From: an uncultured Bacteroidia bacterium
GTDB lineage: Bacteria > Bacteroidota > Bacteroidia > Bacteroidales > Prolixibacteraceae
Direction: 5' to 3'
DNA: 64,000 nt
NCBI GenBank assembly: GCA_903927965.1
Contig: CAIYPA010000258.1
Coordinates: 1-64,000, forward strand
Every line of letters starts with the position of its first letter. The stretch's first letter is position 1. Position numbers and translations under genes: made by a program. Below the pieces are notes generated by a model that ran no database searches, was not told the origin of the DNA, and saw only the letters and a program-made list of their open reading frames with translations. This document shows, one piece after another, positions 10,878 to 20,851 of this stretch.

Positions 10878-11068
10878 CTGTCATTGCGAATCAAACGTCA
10901 GTATATTAAATGGTTAGCAGTTGTATGTGTTTGATGCGGCAATCCCACAATTTGAAGCACAGTCGGGAACAGTGTTTTTGGTACAATGCTTCCTAGGATG
11001 GGATTGCTTTGTCGTGCAGAGAATTGCCTTTCAAATTTAGTTCCGTTCCGCACTCCGCGCAATGACAG
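10878..11068. repeat. Nested inverted repeat, REP/MITE-like
   Basis: Outer arms CTGTCATTGCG (10878-10888) / CGCAATGACAG (11058-11068); inner arms GCAATCCCA (10939-10947) / TGGGATTGC (10999-11007). Confidence 0.85.
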
Positions 11069-11321
11069 GTCATGAGATAGAAATTACTGAAATGTTGTTT
11101 GTGATCTTCATCCAAAATTTGAAATTTTGTGGCGCAATCCAAAATTTCGGAAGCGTTTCAAAATCCACCTATGATCAATTCCATTCAAGGGATACATTTC
11201 AAACTGAGATATTTGGGTTTGGCATTTGCTGTACATCGCGAACTCATGTTACAATTACCAGTTTTATCTTAAATCCAGAAAATGTCGACAAAGCTTATCT
11301 GGAAATTGAATAACGATCCGA

Positions 11322-12557
11322 TCACTTTTCCCCAATACAAAACAAATGTTTAGTTCCCCTGATATAGATCCTTCCATTGCTGATGGCAGGTGAGGCGAAC
11401 ATCGTTTCACCAATGTCGTTTTTGGAAACGGCTTCAAATGCAGGTCCAGGTTTGATTACTGTGATAATTCCCTTATCACAAGGCATGTAAAGCAATCCGT
11501 TGATCAGGACTCCTGAAGCATATTGTTTGCCAAGGTTTTCCTTCCAAAGGATCTTTCCGGTCGCAGCTTCGATGCAATGCACTATTCCACTGGTCATTGT
11601 GCTTAATAAATATTCACCAACTGTAACAGGAGAAGGTACATAATAGGCACCCTCGGTTGAACGCCAGGCAATTTTTGTACTTGAAACATCCCCACTTCCG
11701 TCTGGCTTAATTGCCAAAAGGTGGCGTTGTGGCCAGGCACTGCTTACCAATACCAAACCGCTCTTTTCATTGTAAACCGGACTTGAACAAAAATCTTCGG
11801 ATGGCCCGGCTATTGTCCAATATTTCGACCCATCTTCCGGATTGTATGAGGCAATTTCTTTATTCCCCAAAAATATCATTTGCATCTTCCCGGCCAACTC
11901 CCTGAAAATGGGTGTACTAAAACTGTGGGCAGGATTTCCGTGTTTGACTTTCCAAATCGTATGTCCATCAGCTTTACTCAATGCAGCCACAAATGAATCC
12001 CCTTGACTGTCGCCATTGATAATCACTTTGTCTTTATAAATCACTGGTGAACAGCTATATCCATGAGGGCTTGAAAAAGTGCCGGGCTTCTTCAACCAGA
12101 TTTGTTTTCCTGAAAAGTCATAGGCTGCCACGACCACCGAATCACCGTTCAGGAAAGAAACATAAACAGCCGAACCGTCTGTTGCCGGTGTACCAGATGC
12201 GAAGCTGTTGTCGTTGTGCTTCTGTTCAAATGGAGTCTTAAGGACGGTGACTTGCCACAACAAGTTGCCAGTCTTTACATCGTAGCAAAGGAGCAGTTTT
12301 TCCTGTGTTTCTTGTAAAGCAGTAACGGTGAAGAGTTTGTTTTCCCAAACAATTGGCGAAGCGTAACCGGACCCCGGAATTTCTGTTTTCCAGATCATGT
12401 TTGTCGTTGCATCCCATTTTATTGGCAAGTTGGTTTCATTGGAAGTACCATCACCATTTGGGCCACGGAACTTTGGCCAGTTTTCTGCCCACAAAACGTT
12501 CGATACTAACAACAACATGATAATGAAAAACGCACCTATAATCCTAAAACTCTTCAT
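11322..12557 (-). CDS. PQQ-binding-like beta-propeller repeat protein
   Basis: Signal peptide; WPKFRGPNGDGTSNETNLPIKWD; repeated G..LW/IYVSF..D blades. Confidence 0.9.
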   Translation of the reverse strand: MKSFRIIGAFFIIMLLLVSNVLWAENWPKFRGPNGDGTSNETNLPIKWDATTNMIWKTEIPGSGYASPIVWENKLFTVTALQETQEKLLLCYDVKTGNLLWQVTVLKTPFEQKHNDNSFASGTPATDGSAVYVSFLNGDSVVVAAYDFSGKQIWLKKPGTFSSPHGYSCSPVIYKDKVIINGDSQGDSFVAALSKADGHTIWKVKHGNPAHSFSTPIFRELAGKMQMIFLGNKEIASYNPEDGSKYWTIAGPSEDFCSSPVYNEKSGLVLVSSAWPQRHLLAIKPDGSGDVSSTKIAWRSTEGAYYVPSPVTVGEYLLSTMTSGIVHCIEAATGKILWKENLGKQYASGVLINGLLYMPCDKGIITVIKPGPAFEAVSKNDIGETMFASPAISNGRIYIRGTKHLFCIGEK

Positions 12558-12630
12558 CGCAGCAATATTTATTTCTTATAACACTTGTCACAAAAGAAAG
12601 GAATAAAAACAGAAAAACAAAATAACTTAA

Positions 12631-12677
12631 AACTCTGTAAGAGTTCCCCATAAATAACCTTCGGTTTCAACCGGAGG
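12631..12677. repeat. Two adjacent intergenic hairpins
   Basis: AACTCT-gta-AGAGTT (12631-12645) and CCTTCGGTT-tc-AACCGGAGG (12658-12677, one wobble). Confidence 0.75.
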
Positions 12678-12737
12678 AAAGTCCGAAAGGAAAACTCTCA
12701 ACACAAATCTAAGTAGATGATGCCCTTTTGTTATCCG

Positions 12738-15224
12738 CTATCTGAACCTAAAATTCTTTGCTGAAAAAGCAGCACTAAGTTTCAACATTGCTTCGCTTTT
12801 TACATTGTCGGCATTGGAAATAGTACTCCATATACGGACTGTCAACAAACAGGCAACAGATGTCACCTTTGTATATAAAATCACAGGTGGTTTTGTCACT
12901 ATTACATTCTCAATACCATCGAGTGTATTGTTGATCACCTCGTTGATCACATTGGCATCCAGCTCATTCCCTGATATCGTAAAGGTGAGGATCACCCTTT
13001 TTTCGTTGTTCGTAAAAGTCCAGTTGACAATGTTCGACGAGAGGATGCTTCCGTTCGGAATAATGACGTCCGCTCCATCAGAAGTGGTCAGGGTACTGGC
13101 ACGAAGTCCAATCTCTTTTACTTTCCCGGCCTGACCGGTCACCTCGATCTCATCGCCAATCTGCAACGTACCATCGAAAATAAGGATAATCCCCGACACA
13201 ACATTGTTTACGATGTGTTGTAATCCCATACCGATACCTACGCCCAAAGCCCCAAGCAAAAAGGTGAGCTTGTCAATTGGTAATCCAGAAGCCGCAATCG
13301 CCAGTAAATAACCTCCAATCAGTACGACCAAACGTGAAATCAGCAACCGTGAGTGCTGCCCTTTTGAGGTTTTGGTCGTCACAACTTCTTCGGACTCCGA
13401 ATCTCCAAAAATAAAGTTGACCATTCGTTGCAGAAGATGCGCAATCCAGATGATCACGATAAACAACAATACACTTAGCCATTGAAAAGTAATACTGCCA
13501 ATTGTTCTGGTACTTGTCAACGAAACCATTACATAATTGCTGATCGAATGGAAAAGATTTAAATTCGAAGTAACCATGATCAACCAAACCAACAAGGCAA
13601 TAAAAATCAAGGGCTGTTTGATTTTTTGAATTTTGGCATCAACATCAAATGGTTGGTTGTTCCCTCTTTTTAAACGGCTCACCTGCAATTGAACCAGGTA
13701 AATTTCGGCAATGACATCAATAAAAATGGTCAGAATGATAGCCTGAGTCACGGCATATATACTTGCAATCCCGACGATCCCCGATAAAGAGAACCTGCCA
13801 AAAAGGTTCAGAATGATTGCAAAACCTGCCAAGATACTACCAACCAACGAAGCCCATCTAAGAAAACGGTAATAAGGAATCTGTTTTTGAAGCGACATGT
13901 AGAACCGGACACTAAAAAACAAAATGCCGGAATGTAGGGCCAACAGCAGCAACCGTTCAACAAATGTCGGCTCTATTAAAAAATAGGCAACCACAACAAC
14001 TACAAAAAACGTTACCAGGGCAATCCAGTTAAGGAAAAAATTTCGGGAATTGCTGGTCATTAAAATCAAAGTGGTTACAATCAACAAAATAAGGTGTACA
14101 ATTGAAATATAGGAAGTTGGTGCATAGCCATCGAAGAAGGGCATCGTGCAAAATAAAATAAGTATTAGAGAGAGGACTGGTCTTTTATTCAGGTATTCAA
14201 GATTTAGATACTTATATGTATCCTGCTGAATTACAATCATTCTTAGCAGTTTCCGTTGAAGGAACAGCCAGATAAAAAGGAGGATTCCCAAAATTATCAG
14301 AAACAGTTTGCCCATCGATACCTGGTTCACGAAATATCCGATAGCATTCAGTTCGCTTATTACAATTGTTGAGGATAATTTGGACGTTGTCCCGGTTGGG
14401 ATCACCACAGTTTGCTTTCCCCATAGTGGGACAACTTCTTGTCCGAAGAGATTGGATGCTGCCTTGTCCATCTTCCTATCGAGGCTGTTCAATGTGGTGG
14501 ATAAATTGACAGAATTATCTGATAATCTGACTTTTAAAGCGTTTAAACTGTCAACATTTGCACGGGTTGTGCTATCGGTCCTCAGGTATTTCTTCTCCAA
14601 CCTGACCAGCTGCTGATCAAAAGTGGTCCTTAACTTCTTATCGGAGTATAACTTACGAAAGATGGAATCCGAAAGGGCCAACTTCAGGTTTTTCTTGGCT
14701 TGAAAAACGGTTTGGTACAACTTGTCAACCTGAGCCTGAATCTGGTTGGTTTCATCATACAGCCGTGCAGAATAACTCTGGTAAAGGTATAGGTTTTTGA
14801 TATTGATCACAGTATTTCGACCCTTTACATTTTGACGGATCCGTTGGACGTCTTCTGTCATTGTACCAATCCTTCTCCCCATTCTCACCACATCAAAACC
14901 CAGTTTGGCACTGTCGCTGATTGTATTCAGGTTGTCGTTTACCCGTTCGATGCTCAGGGTATAATCGCTCATTGTTAGTGAATCGACCGAAAGGATAAAT
15001 TTGTTTCGCAGTTTACCTTTTGCATCATCCGGGACCATCATTTTCAGGTAGTTTGCCCAGAAAGCTTCCGATGCTTTTTTCGCACTATCTGTCAAAACAG
15101 GTTTTATATCCGAAGTTTGTGAACCCTGCCTTTGATTGGATTGGGCAAAAACGCCAATACTCAACAGCAGAAGGCTGAAAGTAAAGATCAATTGTTTCAT
15201 GGAAGTGATGCTTAAATAACTCAT
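12738..15224 (-). CDS. MscS-family mechanosensitive ion channel with long N-terminal periplasmic/TM region
   Basis: C-terminal GALGVGIGMGLQHIVNNVVSGIILIFDGTLQIGDEIEVTGQAGKVKEIGLRAST; probable signal peptide MKQLIFTFSLLLLSIGVFAQ. Confidence 0.93.
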   Translation of the reverse strand: MSYLSITSMKQLIFTFSLLLLSIGVFAQSNQRQGSQTSDIKPVLTDSAKKASEAFWANYLKMMVPDDAKGKLRNKFILSVDSLTMSDYTLSIERVNDNLNTISDSAKLGFDVVRMGRRIGTMTEDVQRIRQNVKGRNTVINIKNLYLYQSYSARLYDETNQIQAQVDKLYQTVFQAKKNLKLALSDSIFRKLYSDKKLRTTFDQQLVRLEKKYLRTDSTTRANVDSLNALKVRLSDNSVNLSTTLNSLDRKMDKAASNLFGQEVVPLWGKQTVVIPTGTTSKLSSTIVISELNAIGYFVNQVSMGKLFLIILGILLFIWLFLQRKLLRMIVIQQDTYKYLNLEYLNKRPVLSLILILFCTMPFFDGYAPTSYISIVHLILLIVTTLILMTSNSRNFFLNWIALVTFFVVVVVAYFLIEPTFVERLLLLALHSGILFFSVRFYMSLQKQIPYYRFLRWASLVGSILAGFAIILNLFGRFSLSGIVGIASIYAVTQAIILTIFIDVIAEIYLVQLQVSRLKRGNNQPFDVDAKIQKIKQPLIFIALLVWLIMVTSNLNLFHSISNYVMVSLTSTRTIGSITFQWLSVLLFIVIIWIAHLLQRMVNFIFGDSESEEVVTTKTSKGQHSRLLISRLVVLIGGYLLAIAASGLPIDKLTFLLGALGVGIGMGLQHIVNNVVSGIILIFDGTLQIGDEIEVTGQAGKVKEIGLRASTLTTSDGADVIIPNGSILSSNIVNWTFTNNEKRVILTFTISGNELDANVINEVINNTLDGIENVIVTKPPVILYTKVTSVACLLTVRIWSTISNADNVKSEAMLKLSAAFSAKNFRFR

Positions 15225-15385
15225 TGAATGTCCTTAAATCTTGGATCCAACAGAATATGGAGAACTTTTTTATATCCGCCGAAGATAAAGACTTTTATAA
15301 AAAGAATGATGATGATGAGAAAATATAATAAAAAATATGGATGCTTCCTTTGAAAATCAATCTTACCATTACTTTATTGAACCGA

Positions 15386-16033
15386 TCATCCAACCGACCA
15401 TTCCATATAAAATTGGTCAAGGAACCGGACCATAAACTCGTGCCTTTGTTCTGCTATTTTTCTCCCTGTGGGGGTCTGCATCCGGTCTTTCAGAAGCAAC
15501 AATTTCTCATAGAAATGATTGACTGTGGTTCCAATACTCTTTTTGTAATGGTCAAAATCGGTATGCAGAACAGGTTGTATTTCAGGATCATAAATCTTCC
15601 GCCCACGACTACCACCATAGGCAAATGCCCTGGCAATTCCAATGGCTCCTATGGCATCGAGCCTGTCGGCATCCTGTAGAACCTTACATTCAAGGTCGTT
15701 GGTTTCTGTACCGACACCTGCCCCTTGAAAACTGACCCCCTCTATGATGGAACAAACCCTGTTAATTATATCCTCTTTAATATCAAGGCTTTGCAACCAT
15801 AGTTTTGCTTTGGGCTGTCCACCCTCATTTTCAGAAAGTTTCCAGTCGTCAATATCGTGCAACATGGCTGACAGTTCCACCAGAAACAAATCTGCACCTT
15901 CCGATTTTGCAATTTTCAATGCCATTCCCCTTACCCGTTGGATATGCCACCAGTCGTGCCCCGATGGATCGCTTTCGAGGAGCGATTTCACAAAATCTTC
16001 AGTTTTAGACAATACCAGTACTTTTTCCATCAA
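15386..16033 (-). CDS. HD-domain phosphohydrolase
   Basis: HDWWHIQRVRGMALKIA...ELSAMLHDIDDWK...VLQDADRLDAIGAIGIARAFAYGG. Confidence 0.88.
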   Translation of the reverse strand: MMEKVLVLSKTEDFVKSLLESDPSGHDWWHIQRVRGMALKIAKSEGADLFLVELSAMLHDIDDWKLSENEGGQPKAKLWLQSLDIKEDIINRVCSIIEGVSFQGAGVGTETNDLECKVLQDADRLDAIGAIGIARAFAYGGSRGRKIYDPEIQPVLHTDFDHYKKSIGTTVNHFYEKLLLLKDRMQTPTGRKIAEQRHEFMVRFLDQFYMEWSVG

Positions 16034-16036
16034 TTC

Positions 16037-16471
16037 TCAGTTCGGTTTTATTTTTTCTATAATAGTATAGGCCACTTTAAATCCCTCCTGAATGATCGAA
16101 ACATTCTTTTCTCCTTCATAATATCCGGCCAAATGAAGTATCTCGTAAATTGTCTTAAAATAATTCAACAGTTTTTTGTCAAGTTCTGTAAGGGCCTTTT
16201 CGTAATACTGCTTGTCTTTTCTGTGCCCTTTCTTTACAGGTAGAACTTCCTTTAAGATTAAATAACAGTCCAATGCTTTAAGAACTCCATTATAGGCAGT
16301 TCCACAGGCTGTTTTAACATATTTATCATCATTATAATAGTCATCCTCTTTGCCTGCAGATTTTAATGTAGCTTTGGCGTTGTCCATATAACGAATAGCT
16401 TCGCTATAATATTTTATTTTCAATTGATTTTGCTCATCCAATCCCATAACTTTAAATTTTATGATGTACAA
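16037..16471 (-). CDS. DUF5618-like small helical protein
   Basis: EAIRYMDNAKATLKSAGKEDDYYNDDKYVKTACGTAYNGVLKALDCYL; adjacent to HD-hydrolase on same strand. Confidence 0.6.
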   Translation of the reverse strand: MYIIKFKVMGLDEQNQLKIKYYSEAIRYMDNAKATLKSAGKEDDYYNDDKYVKTACGTAYNGVLKALDCYLILKEVLPVKKGHRKDKQYYEKALTELDKKLLNYFKTIYEILHLAGYYEGEKNVSIIQEGFKVAYTIIEKIKPN

Positions 16472-16564
16472 ATATACAAAATGTTAACTTCAAAAGGAAT
16501 CAAAATTCTTTTGGTTTCAAGTGTTGATCAATTTTTCCTTAGCTTTGTACGTTAATTATAAACA

Positions 16565-18076
16565 ATGATCCACAAAAAATACAAAACCAACTGGTCGCAG
16601 CAAGTAGTCGTCAAGCAGGAAATCGACAAATACCTGGTTGATGGTAAAGATTTTATTGATGAAGGAATGATCTTTCATCAACTCAAAAATGCACAAAATC
16701 CTGATCCACAATTGATCAGGGACATCCTTCAGAAATCGCTTTCGATCAATATACTGACACCAGAGGAAACTGCAACGCTGTTGAATGTCACCTCACCCGA
16801 TCTTTGGGACGAGATCAATCATACAGCCCTTGAAGTTAAAAAGAAGGTTTACGATAACAGGATCGTCTTCTTTGCACCTCTTTACTGCTCCAACCTCTGT
16901 GTCAACAATTGTGCCTATTGCGGTTTCAGGGAAGCCAACCATCACGAAGTCAGGAGGATATTAACCGAAGAGGAAATCAGGCGCGAAACATCCTCGGTTT
17001 TGAACGAAGGGCATAAGCGGTTGATCCTTGTTTTCGGCGAACATGAGAAATCGGATATTGATTATATGGTTTCAGCTGTAAAAGCTGTTTATAGTGTGGA
17101 GGAGAAAGCCCCTATTTCTGGCCATCCTTCATCAATAAGGCGTGTGAACATCAACGCTGCCCCAATGGAAACGGCCAAGCTGAAACTGCTTAAAGAGGCA
17201 GGTATTGGCACATATCAGGTTTTTCAGGAGACCTACCATCATGAAACTTATCAGCGCGTACATCCAACCAACACTTTGAAAGGCGATTACCAATGGCGGC
17301 TTTATGCGCTGCACCGCGCCATTGATGCCGGCCTCGATGATGTGGCCATTGGTGCCCTATTTGGACTTTATGATTGGCGGTTTGAAGTGATGGGATTGTT
17401 ATATCATGCAATCGACCTGGAAAGACAGTTCGGTATCGGGCCGCATACCATCTCTTTTCCACGTATGACCCCAGCTTTGGGGTCTGAACTAAGTAATGAA
17501 TCGCCTTTCCGCGTTTCAGACACCGATTTCAAAAAATTAGTTGCAGTCCTTCGTCTTTCTGTTCCGAAAGCCGGGATGATCGTCACTGCACGCGAGAAGG
17601 CCGATATAAAAAAGGAAGTGCTCCAATTGGGCTGTACACAGACCGATGCTTCAACCCGCATTGGGATAGGTGCTTACAGCGACCAGAAATCGGAAATCAA
17701 CCTGGGCAACAAACAATTTACGATTGGCGATCCGCGCGACCTCGACGATGTTACCCGGGAAGTCGCCCAACTTGGGTATATCTCTTCATTTTGCACCGCA
17801 GGTTACCGTTGCGGGCGGACCGGCGAAACAATCATGGGGATGCTGGGGAATTGTGTGGAAGGGAAATTCTGCAAATTGAATGCTGTCCTCACCTTCAGGG
17901 AATATTTGAGCGATTACGCCTCCGAAGCTACGCGTGAGATTGGCGAGCCTTTGATCTTAAAAGAGATACAGGAAATTGAGTCGATGGATTATTTTCGCAA
18001 TAAACCACATCTTTTGGAAAAATTTCGTAACGATTATCGTGATACATTGAATGGCAAAAGGGATCTGTATCTTTAA
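16565..18076 (+). CDS. hydG: HydG-like radical SAM tyrosine lyase ([FeFe]-hydrogenase H-cluster maturase family), variant C-terminal Cys motif
   Basis: Radical SAM CVNNCAYCGF; HydG-type C-terminus FCTAGYRCGRTGETIMGMLGNCVEGKFCKLNAVLTF. Confidence 0.88.
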   Translation: MIHKKYKTNWSQQVVVKQEIDKYLVDGKDFIDEGMIFHQLKNAQNPDPQLIRDILQKSLSINILTPEETATLLNVTSPDLWDEINHTALEVKKKVYDNRIVFFAPLYCSNLCVNNCAYCGFREANHHEVRRILTEEEIRRETSSVLNEGHKRLILVFGEHEKSDIDYMVSAVKAVYSVEEKAPISGHPSSIRRVNINAAPMETAKLKLLKEAGIGTYQVFQETYHHETYQRVHPTNTLKGDYQWRLYALHRAIDAGLDDVAIGALFGLYDWRFEVMGLLYHAIDLERQFGIGPHTISFPRMTPALGSELSNESPFRVSDTDFKKLVAVLRLSVPKAGMIVTAREKADIKKEVLQLGCTQTDASTRIGIGAYSDQKSEINLGNKQFTIGDPRDLDDVTREVAQLGYISSFCTAGYRCGRTGETIMGMLGNCVEGKFCKLNAVLTFREYLSDYASEATREIGEPLILKEIQEIESMDYFRNKPHLLEKFRNDYRDTLNGKRDLYL

Positions 18077-18110
18077 GAATTAAGAATTAAGAATTAAGAA
18101 TTAAGAATTA
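18073..18110. repeat. 7-bp tandem repeat, about 5 copies of ttaagaa
   Basis: Read directly; overlaps the hydG stop codon. Confidence 0.97.
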
Positions 18111-18132
18111 TTAAAATAATTACTATAACTAT

Positions 18133-20067
18133 ATGAATTTCAATCTAATTACCCTTAGTTTAATTGTTTTAGCAATGGCATCTGTTTGTAGGGCACAGGA
18201 TTATCAGGTAAAATCGCCTGATCAGAAAATAGCTGTTTCTTTAAAAAATGGGGACGAACTCAGCTATTCAGTCCTTTTTAATGGCAAATCTGTTTTGCTG
18301 GAATCTGAACTTGGGTTTGAGCTGAAGGTCGAAGCCCCAATGAACAAAGGTTTTGCAGTAATCGGCAAGAAGGAGCAGACCATCAATGAAACCTGGAAAC
18401 CGGTCGTGAAATCAAAACATGCCGAAGTGCTCAATTACTGTAACGAATTGACATTGTTATTAAAGGAGAAAACCGGTCCGATGCGCCAGATGGAACTCAC
18501 AATCCGCGTTTACAACGATGGGATCGCTTTTCGCTCCAAACTTTTTCGCAGTGAAAAGAATGGTCACCGGCAAATTACAAAGGAACTCACAACATTTAAC
18601 ATTCCCGGAACCCCCAAAGCATGGGTTGTGGAATATGGCAAATATTCAAGCTCCCAGGAGTCGGAATTCTTCGAACGTCCATTAAGCTATGTTACAGATA
18701 AGACGATTGCCGGTTTGCCTTTCCTGATGGATTATGGCAACAATTGCTGGGTAGCAATTACAGAAGCTGTAATCGACAATTATCCTGCATTTTACATTGG
18801 AACTAACGGTAAGGAAAATGATCTCACAACCAAATTGGCGCCCCTTCCGGGAGAAGATGCCTCTGGTGTGAAAGCCCGTTTTGACGATGAAGTTTATACG
18901 CCCTGGAGGGTGGTGATGATCGGTGAAACTCCTGGAGTATTGATCGAATCAGAAATCATCCAGAACCTGAATGCCCCTTGCGCCATTGCCGATCCGTCCT
19001 GGATCAAACCGGGGATCAGCGCCTGGGACCATTGGTGGAGCGGTGAAGTAAAAATGGAAATGCCTGTAATTAAGCAATATATCGATTTGGCATCACAAAT
19101 GGGATGGCCTTATATGTTGGTTGACTGGCAGTGGTATGGGAAATTCAATACCCCCGAAGCTGATATCACGAAATGGGCGCCACAAATCGATATGCCGGAG
19201 ATCATCAGTTATGCAAAATCGAAAAATGTCAAAATACTTGTTTGGTTGTACAACAGCGATGTAAACAGAAATTCAGCCTATAAAAAAGCATTCCCGATTT
19301 ATCAGAAATGGGGGATTGCAGGTGTGAAAATCGACTTTATGGACCGTGACGATCAGGACATGGTCAACTGGTACCACGACATTATAAAATGTGCCGCCGA
19401 AAACCATTTGATGGTCGATTTTCATGGGGCATACAAACCGGATGGGATCATACGCACTTATCCCAATATGATTACACGTGAAGGGGTCATGGGGAACGAA
19501 TATTACAAATTTTCAGAGAAGATGAGCCCCGAACACAATGTCAAGCTGGCGTTTACAAGGATGCTTGCCGGCCAGATGGACTATACTCCCGGTGCTTTCC
19601 TTAATGTGACCAAGGAGCAATTCAAAAAACAGGTTCCTGCAATCGTCTGGAATACAAGGGCTGCCGAACTATCCAAGTTCGTGATTTATGAAAGTCCGCT
19701 CACAGTGGTTTGCGATCATCCTGATCATATCTTAAATCAACCGGGCTCCGATTTTCTGAAAATCGTTCCGACAACATGGGACGATATCCGGTTTCTTGCC
19801 GGTTATCCGGGTGAATTTGTGTCCATTGCAAAAAAAACCGGCAGTGATTGGTTTGTAGGTGTAATGAACAACAGCAAAGAGAAAGAAGTCACTATAAAAC
19901 TCGATTTTATCAAAGCAGGTGAACACGTTATCGACATCTGGGCTGATGCAAAAGATGCCAACAAGGAACCAAAAAACCTGAAAATCTCATCACAAAAAGT
20001 AAAAGCAGGTGATTTGCTGAAAATCAAATTGGCAAACAACGGAGGTTGGGTCGCGAGGATCAAGTAA
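18133..20067 (+). CDS. GH97 family glycoside hydrolase
   Basis: SPDQKIAVSLKNGDELSYSV; WDHWWSGEVKMEMPVIKQYIDLASQMGWPYMLVDWQWYG; VKIDFMDRDDQDMVNWYHDI. Confidence 0.93.
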   Translation: MNFNLITLSLIVLAMASVCRAQDYQVKSPDQKIAVSLKNGDELSYSVLFNGKSVLLESELGFELKVEAPMNKGFAVIGKKEQTINETWKPVVKSKHAEVLNYCNELTLLLKEKTGPMRQMELTIRVYNDGIAFRSKLFRSEKNGHRQITKELTTFNIPGTPKAWVVEYGKYSSSQESEFFERPLSYVTDKTIAGLPFLMDYGNNCWVAITEAVIDNYPAFYIGTNGKENDLTTKLAPLPGEDASGVKARFDDEVYTPWRVVMIGETPGVLIESEIIQNLNAPCAIADPSWIKPGISAWDHWWSGEVKMEMPVIKQYIDLASQMGWPYMLVDWQWYGKFNTPEADITKWAPQIDMPEIISYAKSKNVKILVWLYNSDVNRNSAYKKAFPIYQKWGIAGVKIDFMDRDDQDMVNWYHDIIKCAAENHLMVDFHGAYKPDGIIRTYPNMITREGVMGNEYYKFSEKMSPEHNVKLAFTRMLAGQMDYTPGAFLNVTKEQFKKQVPAIVWNTRAAELSKFVIYESPLTVVCDHPDHILNQPGSDFLKIVPTTWDDIRFLAGYPGEFVSIAKKTGSDWFVGVMNNSKEKEVTIKLDFIKAGEHVIDIWADAKDANKEPKNLKISSQKVKAGDLLKIKLANNGGWVARIK

Positions 20068-20143
20068 AGAAACCAATTTTCAATTATTTAAATTACCGAT
20101 TACAAACAGTTATATTTGCATCAAATTATATACATAGCAATAT

Positions 20144-20845
20144 ATGAACGTACAAATCGAAAAACTCAACCAGAAATACAAGGATGCAACTGCTGAAGAA
20201 CTGCTGGAAGGCTTTCTGGGCCAATTTAAAGGGACAATTGCATTGTCAAGTAGCTTAAGCATTGAAGATCAAGCACTAACCCATATTGTTTGCAGCATCG
20301 ACAAAACAACAAAAATTTTCACCCTCGATACCGGAAGGCTTTTTCCTGAAACTTATGACCTGATCCATAGGACGAACCATAAATTCGGGATTAAGATGAA
20401 CGTCTATTTCCCTGACGCTGCCCAGGTGGAGGAGATGGTTAACACAAAAGGGATCAACCTGTTTTTCGAAAGCATCGAAAATCGTAAATTCTGCTGTAAC
20501 CTTCGGAAAATAAAACCTTTAAAACGGGCATTTCAAGGCTTGGAGGTTTGGATCTGTGGATTGCGCCGTGAGCAATCTATTACGCGACAAGATATGCAAC
20601 GGATCGAATGGGACGAAGCGAACGGAATGATCAAGCTCAACCCGCTGATCGATTGGACGGAAGAGCAGGTCAAGGATTTTATCAAAATAAATGGGATCCC
20701 TTATAACCCCTTGCAGGATAAAGGATTCCCAAGTATTGGATGTCAACCATGCACACGGGCTATTTTCCCTGGCGAAGACATTAGGGCCGGACGTTGGTGG
20801 TGGGAAAGTCCCGATACCAAAGAGTGTGGCCTTCACAAACGGTAA
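20144..20845 (+). CDS. cysH: Adenylyl/phosphoadenylyl-sulfate reductase (Fe-S APS-reductase type)
   Basis: SSSLSIEDQALTH, KFCCNLRKIKPLKRA, GCQPCTRAIFPGEDIRAGRWWWE..KECGLH: CC and CxxC pairs typical of 4Fe-4S type. Confidence 0.92.
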   Translation: MNVQIEKLNQKYKDATAEELLEGFLGQFKGTIALSSSLSIEDQALTHIVCSIDKTTKIFTLDTGRLFPETYDLIHRTNHKFGIKMNVYFPDAAQVEEMVNTKGINLFFESIENRKFCCNLRKIKPLKRAFQGLEVWICGLRREQSITRQDMQRIEWDEANGMIKLNPLIDWTEEQVKDFIKINGIPYNPLQDKGFPSIGCQPCTRAIFPGEDIRAGRWWWESPDTKECGLHKR

Positions 20846-20851
20846 CAGATA

